Shown here in pieces: positions 16,849-23,501 of a stretch of 45,977 nucleotides of DNA. Every line of letters starts with the position of its first letter. Position 1 is the first letter of the stretch. The notes under the pieces were generated by a model that was given only the letters and a program-made list of their open reading frames with translations, was not told the DNA's origin and searched no databases. This DNA comes from Sphingobacterium bovisgrunnientis (GTDB taxonomy: Bacteria > Bacteroidota > Bacteroidia > Sphingobacteriales > Sphingobacteriaceae), in assembly GCF_009829085.1 (NCBI RefSeq), contig NZ_WUQY01000032.1, positions 1-45,977 on the forward strand, written 5' to 3'. The position numbers and the translations under genes were made by a program.

Positions 16849-17469
16849 ATGCTTATAAAAATATATAACGACAATCCAAATCCAAAGGCTATTGATCAGG
16901 CTGTAGATATCTTGAAAAAAGGTGGTGTGATTATTTATCCTACCGATACAGTATACGGAATTGGTTGTGATATTACGAATCAAAAAGCCATTGAAAAGGT
17001 TTGCCAAATCAGAGGTTTGAAACCTGATAAGGCAAATTTATCTTTTATATGCTACGATTTAACGGATATTTCACAATATACCAAACCTTTTGACACGACA
17101 GTATTCCGTGTGTTGAAAAAAGCCTTGCCTGGACCTTTTACTTTTATTTTCAATGCAAGTGGGCAGGTGCCGAAACTACTGAGTTCGAAAAAGAAAACGG
17201 TAGGAATTCGTGTGCCAGATAATGCTATCGTACGTGAAATAGTAAAGCAATTGGGCAATCCAATTGTAACTGCTTCCATTCGTGATGAAGACGATATTAT
17301 TGAATATTCTACCGATCCAGAATTGATTTACGAAAAATACCAAGAATCTGTTGATTTAGTAATTGATGGTGGCTATGGAGACAATGTCGCTTCTACTGTA
17401 GTGGATGTCACAAACGGTGACTTTGAGGTTATCCGCGAAGGCAAAGGCGATTTAGAACAATATTTATAA
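16849..17469 (+). CDS. Sua5/YciO/TsaC family protein (threonylcarbamoyl-AMP synthase-like)
   Basis: A 206-residue YrdC-fold protein. Members make threonylcarbamoyl-AMP for t6A modification of ANN-decoding tRNAs, although the YciO branch has weak or uncertain activity. Visible blocks are GGVIIYPTDTVYGIGCDI, RGLKPDKANLSFICYD (the ligand-binding K-P-x-x-x-x-x-S region), PGPFTFIF, KKTVGIRVPDN, IVTASIR and the C-terminal STVVDVTNGDFEVIREG. The length fits YciO more than the longer Sua5, and it lacks the Sua5 domain. Its stop codon is inside the long palindrome shared with the convergent gene. Confidence 0.88.
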   Translation: MLIKIYNDNPNPKAIDQAVDILKKGGVIIYPTDTVYGIGCDITNQKAIEKVCQIRGLKPDKANLSFICYDLTDISQYTKPFDTTVFRVLKKALPGPFTFIFNASGQVPKLLSSKKKTVGIRVPDNAIVREIVKQLGNPIVTASIRDEDDIIEYSTDPELIYEKYQESVDLVIDGGYGDNVASTVVDVTNGDFEVIREGKGDLEQYL

Positions 17470-17510
17470 AGGGAAATGGCTTGCAAATTTGCAAGCCATT
17501 TCCCTTTATA
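17465..17510. terminator. 46-bp perfect palindrome, bidirectional terminator holding both stop codons
   Basis: Positions 17465-17487 are the exact reverse complement of 17488-17510 (23-bp arms, no unpaired centre; core GGCTTGCAAATTTGCAAGCC). The TAA of the YrdC-type gene (17467-17469) and the TAA of the convergent FemAB-like gene (17508-17506) both lie within it. Both arms have a GGGAAATGG / CCATTTCCC section next to A/T runs, as in intrinsic terminators. Confidence 0.85.
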
Positions 17511-18627
17511 TGTGGTAACTCTGATTTTGAAATTCCATAGCGGAATAATATTCATATTTCCGCTTATCTAATGGGTAATCCCAACAACCCATTCGGTGAA
17601 ATACTTGTCCACCAAAACCAGATTTGAATCGATACAGTCCATACATAGGATGTGCGGGATCCGCATCTGGTGAAATGCCAAAAAAATCATATTCTGTACA
17701 ACCTTTCTCTCTTGCCAATTGCATTGCGCGCCATTGCAACGCATATGTTCCCATATAATTTCGATTTTCTGTAGAAGAAGCTCCGTATAAATAAGTTGCG
17801 CGATTAGCTGAAACAACTAAAAACATAGCTGCTAAAGGCTCATCATCCACATAAGCAACCAACATATACACATCAGCAGGTGATTCTGAATTATTCGCTC
17901 GCGCTGAAAGTACAATTCTAAAATAATTAATATCATGCAAAAAGAAATTGTTTCGCTTTGCTGTCTGTCTATACAGTTCGTACCAAATTTGTAGACTTTC
18001 CAAACCCAACGATTCTATCCGAACACCTTTACGTTTTGCCAAATTGATATTATAACGTGTTTTAGGTTTCATATTACCTAACAACAAATCATCGCTTTCA
18101 CGCAAATTCATGAAGATCGTATTTGAAGGAAGAATATCGGTATTTGCTTTTCTCAAATTTCCAAATTCGGTATTGAAATTCACACGCATTTCTTGCACCC
18201 TTCTGGACGGAAGTCCAATCCAATTGCCGTGCAAATCATAGCAATCATCTTCATTTGCCCATTGAGACTGCCACGACAAATCATAGCGAATCAAAATACA
18301 GTTTGCCGGTAAATAATGACGAAGCGCTTCTGAAAGTTGTTCTAAAAAATAGCCTTGTTGTTCCTCTGATGGCTCAGTTTCAGGACCATAAGGCACATAA
18401 GCGATACAATTATCCTTATCCAAATATTGGAGCATAATCAAAAAATCACCTACCACAAACGTTTCTTCAGACGGTTTACAAAACAAATCCTCTGCCGTTG
18501 TTCTGAAATTATAGGCTAAAGAATCTATTCCTTGCAGTTTTTTGACCGCTGACCAATAAGCCGTTTGTTGAATAATACCTGTTTTGTAAAGATGACTATT
18601 GTCTTTTTGCTCCAAATCTGAAATCAT
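17506..18627 (-). CDS. FemAB-like aminoacyltransferase (lipid II peptide branching family)
   Basis: A 373-residue protein of the FemX/FemAB group, built from two GNAT-like halves. Members transfer amino acids from aminoacyl-tRNA to the peptidoglycan stem peptide, or are related BioF2-like acetyltransferases. Typical blocks are FMNLRESDDLLLGNMKPKTRYNINLAKRKGV, FFLHDINYFRIV, LAAMFLVVSANRATYLYGASS, YALQWRAMQLAREKGCTEYDFFGI and GLYRFKSGFGG. Acting at the inner face of the membrane is inferred from the family. Most Bacteroidota have directly crosslinked peptidoglycan, so the real substrate here may differ. A -7 box lies about 46 nt upstream. Confidence 0.85.
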   Translation of the reverse strand: MISDLEQKDNSHLYKTGIIQQTAYWSAVKKLQGIDSLAYNFRTTAEDLFCKPSEETFVVGDFLIMLQYLDKDNCIAYVPYGPETEPSEEQQGYFLEQLSEALRHYLPANCILIRYDLSWQSQWANEDDCYDLHGNWIGLPSRRVQEMRVNFNTEFGNLRKANTDILPSNTIFMNLRESDDLLLGNMKPKTRYNINLAKRKGVRIESLGLESLQIWYELYRQTAKRNNFFLHDINYFRIVLSARANNSESPADVYMLVAYVDDEPLAAMFLVVSANRATYLYGASSTENRNYMGTYALQWRAMQLAREKGCTEYDFFGISPDADPAHPMYGLYRFKSGFGGQVFHRMGCWDYPLDKRKYEYYSAMEFQNQSYHI

Positions 18628-18672
18628 GATAATACACTTATTTTCAATATTTTATTAAAATCACAAATGGCA

Positions 18673-18680
18673 CAAACATA
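18673..18680 (-). promoter_or_regulatory. -7 box TATGTTTG for the FemAB-like gene
   Basis: On the minus strand the sequence reads TATGTTTG, an exact TAnnTTTG match 45 nt before the start at 18627. The nearest TTG upstream gives only a 15-bp spacer. Confidence 0.5.
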
Positions 18681-18773
18681 GGGAATATAACCACACAAAA
18701 ACAGACCTGATTGTCATAATCGAGCAACAAGAGACTATTAGAACGGTTCTAAATAACTTCAGTGTTTTCTATT

Positions 18774-19664
18774 CTAAGAAACTTTTCTCTTTCCTTGGAG
18801 ATAAGAAACATTAAAGACAATTACTGCCAAAAAGATTATCCCATAGGCTAGACCTTGTAATAATGTTATGTTTTCGTCGAAATAAAAAATGGCTAACAAA
18901 AAAGCGATGATTGGATTTATATAAAGCAATACGCCCACTAAGGACGAATCTAATCCTTTCAAAGCATACATATTAAGAAACAAAGGAATTATCGTAAAGA
19001 AGACAGCTATAATGAGAATATATTGAAAAAACTGGTCTGAATGAGTAACAGCTTCTCCTGAATTCATCCCTAGCGGAATTAAAAACAAGGAACTAATCAG
19101 AATATGAAGCGTCAAGGTAAAAAATTTATCCAACTTTTTGCTTGCCTTCTGTACAACTAAATAAATTGCATACGACAGTGCGATGATAACACTATAAACC
19201 ATATCCATGAAATGACCATACGACAGCATCACACAACTCAAAACACTGAGTGCAACAGCTGTACATTGTCCTGCATTAAGCTTTTCTTTTAAGAATATAC
19301 TGGCTAATACAGTGGTGAGAATTGGGCAAATCAAATAGGCTAATGAAGTCGCATTAACACTTACGGCATTCATTACATAGATGTATAAGTACCAATTAAG
19401 GGCTAACATAATAGCACTAAAAATAGTAGCTGAAATGATTTTTAAACTATCGTTTGGGGCTAAAGAAATGATTAGACAAATATTTTCCTTCGTGACACGA
19501 TAACGAAAAATTAAACTAATTAATGCGATAATAACCGCTGCAAAAGCCACACGATAAGTCAAAATATCGAGTGCGGCATAGTCGCTGAGTGGTCGTAATA
19601 CTAAACTAAAAGCTCCCCAAACTACAAATGAAGAAAGTGCAGCAGCGTAATATTTGAGTTGCAT
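18774..19664 (-). CDS. EamA/RarD-like drug-metabolite transporter
   Basis: A 296-residue inner-membrane protein with about ten hydrophobic helices in two homologous halves (EamA repeats). The first half includes FVVWGAFSLVLRPLSDYAALDILTYRVAFA and the repeat end SLAYLICPILTTVLASIFLKEKL; the second half has ALKGLDSSLVGVLLYINPIIAFLLAIFYFDE. This layout matches RarD-type members of the DMT superfamily, which export or import metabolites. The substrate cannot be told. It follows the DUF721 gene by 21 bp, so it may be read from the recF transcript. Confidence 0.9.
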   Translation of the reverse strand: MQLKYYAAALSSFVVWGAFSLVLRPLSDYAALDILTYRVAFAAVIIALISLIFRYRVTKENICLIISLAPNDSLKIISATIFSAIMLALNWYLYIYVMNAVSVNATSLAYLICPILTTVLASIFLKEKLNAGQCTAVALSVLSCVMLSYGHFMDMVYSVIIALSYAIYLVVQKASKKLDKFFTLTLHILISSLFLIPLGMNSGEAVTHSDQFFQYILIIAVFFTIIPLFLNMYALKGLDSSLVGVLLYINPIIAFLLAIFYFDENITLLQGLAYGIIFLAVIVFNVSYLQGKRKVS

Positions 19665-19685
19665 GAAATTAAAATAGATTTTTTT

Positions 19686-20003
19686 CTAAAGAATAACGAA
19701 CTCTTCTACAATTACATGCCCCACATGTTCATTTACCCGACCAATGATTTGCCTACGATGGATAGCCAATTCGTGTTTTACAACGGCAGACTCCACTTTG
19801 ACATACAATTTTCTGTCTTTAATATAGATGTGTTGAGTTCTCCTAGCGATGTATGGACCAATAATATCCTCCCAAAAAGTGACTACAGATGACTCCTCAT
19901 ACTTGCGACGCAACCTGTATACCTCCAACCATTTCTCCACCGCCTGCTTCATACTGATATCATCACGCGTAGGTATTTCGTCCACTTTTTTCTTATATAA
20001 CAT
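19686..20003 (-). CDS. DUF721 / DciA-like protein
   Basis: A 105-residue basic protein (MLYKKKVDEIPTRDD...) with the DUF721 signature: a helix MKQAVEKWLEVYRLRRKYEE, FWEDIIGPYIARRTQHIYIKDRKLYVKVESAVVKHELAIHRRQIIGRVNEHVG. DciA proteins of this family load or assist the replicative helicase DnaB in bacteria lacking DnaC/DnaI. I placed the start at 20003. The reading frame is open further upstream to 20177, but that part lies within recF. The gene overlaps the recF end by 11 bp, suggesting coupled translation; a recF-DUF721 neighbourhood is also known in other phyla. Confidence 0.85.
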   Translation of the reverse strand: MLYKKKVDEIPTRDDISMKQAVEKWLEVYRLRRKYEESSVVTFWEDIIGPYIARRTQHIYIKDRKLYVKVESAVVKHELAIHRRQIIGRVNEHVGHVIVEEFVIL

Positions 20004-21099
20004 GCGCTTGTCCCCCTTCGATATCAAATATACGGATAGGTTGTTGGATTTCGTCGAATATCTTACGAATTCTAGCAGCGTCGGTATCCGTGATAAAGAT
20101 TTGTCCAAATTCATCGTCCGAAACCATCTGCATAAGCTTCTTTGTGCGACTTTCGTCCAATTTATCGAAGATATCATCCAATAACAGCAAAGGCTTAAAC
20201 TTATTTTGCTCTTGCAAATACGTGTATTGTGCGAGCTTTAAAGCTATAAGAAATGATTTCTGTTGTCCTTGCGAACCAAATTTCTTCAACGCCATTTCAC
20301 CGTGAATGGTAAACAGTAAATCGTCCTTATGTATACCCTGAGTAGTTCGCTCCAGAATACGGTCCTTGTCTAAAGAATACTCCAATAAATGCATAAAATC
20401 CATTCCATGCAATTGCGATTCATACTGCAAAGTAACCTCTTCCGCATTTTCCGAAAGATATTGATAATGGCGCTGAAAAGAAGGTGTAAATTTCTCCATA
20501 AACACCTTCCGTTTATGGTAAATTACTTCCCCCACTTCAACCAATTGCATATTCAGCACTTCCAACAACCCGACATCAAACACTCCCTTTTCTTTGATAT
20601 TTTTCAACAACGTATTGCGCTGTAATAAGATTTTATTGTATGCAATTAATGTATCTAAATAGCGATTGTCGGTTTGTGAAATAACATTATCAATGAATTT
20701 ACGACGTTCTTCCGATCCTTCGAGAATAATCAAAGTATCATTTGGCGAAATCATCACCAACGGAAACTGGCCGATATGATCCGCTAATCGTGGATAATCC
20801 TTTTTATTGCGTTTGAATTGCTTTTTCTGATTTTTCTTAAGGCTACAGGAAATTACATCCGGTCTCTCTTTTCGTTCAAACTCTCCCTGCACCATGAAAT
20901 ATTCCTCACCTTTTTTGATATGTTGCGAATCAATTGGATTGAAATAAGATTTGCAAAGTGAAAGATAATGTATGGCGTCCAGCAAATTCGTTTTCCCAGC
21001 GCCATTTGCCCCTGTGAAAGCATTCACTTCAGGCAGAAAAGACATATTAGAATCTGTATAGTTCTTAAAATTCAAAACGGAAAGTTGCTTCAACCACAT
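19993..21099 (-). CDS. recF: DNA replication and repair protein RecF
   Basis: RecF helps RecOR load RecA at single-strand gaps. The 368-residue SMC-like ATPase has the Walker A motif GANGAGKTNLLDAIHYLSLCKSYF (about residues 31-54), the middle section VMISPNDTLIILEGSEERRKFID, the signature FGSQGQQKSFLIALKLAQ and Walker B LLLLDDIFDKLDESR, then QIFITDTD. The start MWLKQLSVLNFKNY is canonical. It is followed by an overlapping DUF721/DciA-like gene, a link between replication and repair functions. The upstream DUF4834 unit is separated from it by a terminator. Confidence 0.97.
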   Translation of the reverse strand: MWLKQLSVLNFKNYTDSNMSFLPEVNAFTGANGAGKTNLLDAIHYLSLCKSYFNPIDSQHIKKGEEYFMVQGEFERKERPDVISCSLKKNQKKQFKRNKKDYPRLADHIGQFPLVMISPNDTLIILEGSEERRKFIDNVISQTDNRYLDTLIAYNKILLQRNTLLKNIKEKGVFDVGLLEVLNMQLVEVGEVIYHKRKVFMEKFTPSFQRHYQYLSENAEEVTLQYESQLHGMDFMHLLEYSLDKDRILERTTQGIHKDDLLFTIHGEMALKKFGSQGQQKSFLIALKLAQYTYLQEQNKFKPLLLLDDIFDKLDESRTKKLMQMVSDDEFGQIFITDTDAARIRKIFDEIQQPIRIFDIEGGQAHVI

Positions 21100-21133
21100 G
21101 ATACAAAGTAAAAACTAAAAAAGTACAAGTCAA

Positions 21134-21174
21134 AAAAATAGGTTGATTAGTTTTAGACACTAACCAACCTATTT
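21134..21174 (-). terminator. Terminator of the DUF4834 gene
   Basis: On the minus strand AAATAGGTTGGTTAG pairs with CTAATCAACCTATTT (one mismatch; loop about 10 nt) and is followed by T7. It separates the DUF4834 gene from recF. Confidence 0.75.
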
Positions 21175-21192
21175 CCAAATTGAATATGAAAT

Positions 21193-21510
21193 CTACTTTA
21201 CTTCTTCAAAATCTATAAACTCTCCTGCATTAGGAGCTACTTTTCTCTTTTCTTCTTTTTGTGGCACATAATCAACTTTCAATTCACCTTTTGATGATGT
21301 ATTTGATTGATTTGTATCTTGGTACGTCGACTGTGGACCAAATGGATTACCAGATGTGTACGTATATGTAAAACCTCCTTGCCCCTGTTGTGCTTTTTTC
21401 ATCATACGTTCCGCCAGTTTTTTCATTGCGTATGGTAATAATAGACGCATCGAAAACTTGAAAACGTAATATGCTATTATAACAAATAATATAAAATATA
21501 ATGCTGTCAT
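21193..21510 (-). CDS. DUF4834 family membrane protein
   Basis: A 105-residue protein with an N-terminal membrane helix (MTALYFILFVIIAYYVFKF) and a basic juxtamembrane segment (LLPYAMKKLAERMMKKA). A disordered Gly/Ser/Thr/Gln-rich middle follows, then a conserved acidic tail GEFIDFEEVK. This is the pattern of the Bacteroidota DUF4834 family, whose function is unknown. It has a good promoter upstream and its own terminator. Confidence 0.83.
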   Translation of the reverse strand: MTALYFILFVIIAYYVFKFSMRLLLPYAMKKLAERMMKKAQQGQGGFTYTYTSGNPFGPQSTYQDTNQSNTSSKGELKVDYVPQKEEKRKVAPNAGEFIDFEEVK

Positions 21511-21528
21511 CTGTTTAATCTATTTATT

Positions 21529-21557
21529 CAAATATATCAAAATCGTCAAAAAACAAA
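21529..21557 (-). promoter_or_regulatory. Promoter of the DUF4834 gene
   Basis: Read on the minus strand, TTTG (21557-21554) and TATATTTG (21536-21529) are separated by 17 bp. Transcription would start near 21523, about 13 nt before the ATG at 21510. Confidence 0.7.
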
Positions 21558-21594
21558 GTCAATATAATGTCAGACTGCCGTCTCTTAACACTAT

Positions 21595-22074
21595 TTAAGA
21601 TTTGGATTTGAGGATCGCGTTATACAATTCCTCTTGGCGATGCGTCCCGATAATATAGGTCAACCCGTCTTTATCAGTCAACCATACGGAGTCTTTACCA
21701 CCAGAATAAAATCGAATTTTGCCGTTTTTGTGCAAATTGTATACAGGATTGTTGAAAATATACGTACTGTAAGGCTTCTTTTCTACTGTGACAATCGATG
21801 ATAAATCAATCTTGACTAAACGTGTAGACCACAGACCACTTAGCACCACATTACCATTGTACACATCCGTCTTGTAATGTACTAAATACATCATAACGAT
21901 TGACACCACTATAATACAACTGCCCACGATAAAAAACAATTGCCGGGACGGCAAATGATCCATGTTAAGATAATACACGATAAAACAAAATAAAGCCAAA
22001 GTCATGCGGACACTAATCCAAGTCATGTCTCTACCTAAAAATTGCCTTTCAACAAAATGCTTTTCTTGACTCAT
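21595..22074 (-). CDS. Two-helix membrane protein with PH-like domain
   Basis: A 159-residue protein. Two hydrophobic segments (about residues 22-40 and 46-68) precede a beta-rich cytoplasmic part with DVYNGNVVLSGLWSTRLVKIDLSSIVTVEKKPYS and GKIRFYSGGKDSVWLTDKDG, resembling bacterial PH-domain membrane proteins. The function is unknown. The start is set at 22074, where ATGA overlaps the tilS stop by 4 bp; an ATG at 22092 inside tilS is less likely. It is thus translationally coupled to tilS. Confidence 0.7.
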   Translation of the reverse strand: MSQEKHFVERQFLGRDMTWISVRMTLALFCFIVYYLNMDHLPSRQLFFIVGSCIIVVSIVMMYLVHYKTDVYNGNVVLSGLWSTRLVKIDLSSIVTVEKKPYSTYIFNNPVYNLHKNGKIRFYSGGKDSVWLTDKDGLTYIIGTHRQEELYNAILKSKS

Positions 22075-23408
22075 AACCCTTCTAAATTGCAAACTAATTT
22101 AAGGACTTTTTGTGTATTATCCCTAATCTTAAATCTTTCGTCCAAATGATAATTGACTACCCAGATAATCCGACCGTCTCCATTTACCAAGATTGGAATT
22201 CCTTTTTTATCTACTATGTTAATCTTCTTTTGGATGAAATAATCACTCAACTTCTTCTTTCCTTGCATACCAAGTGGTTGAAAAACATCGCCTTCTTGCC
22301 AAGAACGAATAGTCAATGGAAGTACAATTTCATTAAATTCTATTTGCGCAACGCTTTTCTCTCTTTCTACTAATATTAATTCCGATACCTCGAAAGAAAA
22401 TTGAAACTTATTCCAAACTATCCTTTCTCCGAATCCATCAAATTCAACAGCATCTTGTTCTACTGTTTTTTTTGAAAGAATAACCGCTTCCCTATCCGTA
22501 ATTAAAATATAATTTTCGGATTGGAATTGCCGTCCTGATTCTTTATCCAAACTATCTAGCAAATCTTGCAAAACATTCTTTTTAAAACCATATGGTTCTA
22601 ATACAAAATACAATTCATTTAAGGAAAGCTTAGCAAGTTCTGATTTCAGCATTTGCCAAGAATCCGAGTTTCGAGGCAACAAAATATCATTTCGCAAACG
22701 ATTCATAAACGAAGTCAACACATCTTGACTGTCACGAAATCGCTGGATATTGTCATCCATAATGGAAATAAAATCAGGATTCAACTTTTCCAATTCTGGA
22801 ATAATGTCTAATCTAATCCTATTTCGTGCATATTTATTTGAAAAATTTGATGAATCATCGCGAAAAGGAATAGCGTATTTTGTGACCAATTCTGTGATAT
22901 CTTTGCTTTGCAAAAAAAGAATGGGACGAACTACTTTTGAATCGTCACGCTTTGGCAAAATACCTTGAAGACCTTGCAATCCAGTTCCACGTGACAAGTT
23001 GAATAAAACCGTTTCTACAGAATCATTCATGTGTTGTGCTACAGCTATTACCTTGCAATTTCTTTCTTCTCTTAATTCTTCAAACCATGCGTAACGTAAT
23101 TCGCGCGCAGCTACTTGAATGGAAACTTTATTTTCTTCCGAATAACGTAGCGTATCAATTTTTTTCACATGCAGTGGAATTGAATTTTTAGCTGCAAACT
23201 CTCGAACTAGTGCCTCATCGCCATCCGATTCTTCGCCTCTAAGTTGAAAATTGCAATGCGCAATCTCTATGGCGTATTGGCTTTGCAAAAGCAACAACAC
23301 TAACAACATAGAATCTCGCCCACCACTCACCGCAACAAGAATTTTATCCGACTTGCTAAACAGCTTATAATCTTCTACATAACGTTCAAAACGCTCATGA
23401 ATATTCAT
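22071..23408 (-). CDS. tilS: tRNA(Ile)-lysidine synthetase
   Basis: TilS adds lysine to C34 of the tRNA-Ile CAU anticodon, so that it reads AUA codons. The 445-residue protein has the PP-loop ATPase motif VAVSGGRDSMLL (about residues 26-37), AHCNFQLRGEESDGDE, VAQHMNDSVETVLFNLSRGTGLQGLQGI and DDSSNFSNKYARNRIRLDIIP. The C-terminal TilS_C domain has LPLTIRSWQEGDVFQPLGMQGKKKLSDYFIQKKIN. It is complete. A TACTTTTG box lies so close that the transcript may start at or next to the ATG. It is divergent from the OstA-like gene. Confidence 0.96.
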   Translation of the reverse strand: MNIHERFERYVEDYKLFSKSDKILVAVSGGRDSMLLVLLLLQSQYAIEIAHCNFQLRGEESDGDEALVREFAAKNSIPLHVKKIDTLRYSEENKVSIQVAARELRYAWFEELREERNCKVIAVAQHMNDSVETVLFNLSRGTGLQGLQGILPKRDDSKVVRPILFLQSKDITELVTKYAIPFRDDSSNFSNKYARNRIRLDIIPELEKLNPDFISIMDDNIQRFRDSQDVLTSFMNRLRNDILLPRNSDSWQMLKSELAKLSLNELYFVLEPYGFKKNVLQDLLDSLDKESGRQFQSENYILITDREAVILSKKTVEQDAVEFDGFGERIVWNKFQFSFEVSELILVEREKSVAQIEFNEIVLPLTIRSWQEGDVFQPLGMQGKKKLSDYFIQKKINIVDKKGIPILVNGDGRIIWVVNYHLDERFKIRDNTQKVLKLVCNLEGL

Positions 23409-23412
23409 GTAT

Positions 23413-23420
23413 CAAAAGTA
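23413..23420 (-). promoter_or_regulatory. -7 box TACTTTTG abutting tilS
   Basis: TACTTTTG on the minus strand ends 4 nt before the tilS ATG (23408). If it is used, the mRNA would be leaderless or nearly so. There is no convincing -33 partner. Confidence 0.4.
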
Positions 23421-23489
23421 TGTATTAAAAATTGATTTTATTTAACACGAAAAATGATTGTCTTAACATTTTTTTGCTATTTAATTCTC

Positions 23490-23497
23490 TATTTTTG
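23490..23497 (+). promoter_or_regulatory. -7 box TATTTTTG abutting the OstA-like gene
   Basis: TATTTTTG ends 4 nt before the GTG at 23502. No -33 TTG at 17-20 bp is present. It either marks a leaderless start or is a chance match in AT-rich DNA. Confidence 0.35.
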
Positions 23498-23501
23498 CCT
23501 C

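Noticed and set aside
18738..18752. Odd palindrome TTAGAACGGTTCTAA between EamA and FemAB-like genes
   Set aside because: Short, no second copy noticed, and neither a T run nor a regulator to support terminator or operator function.
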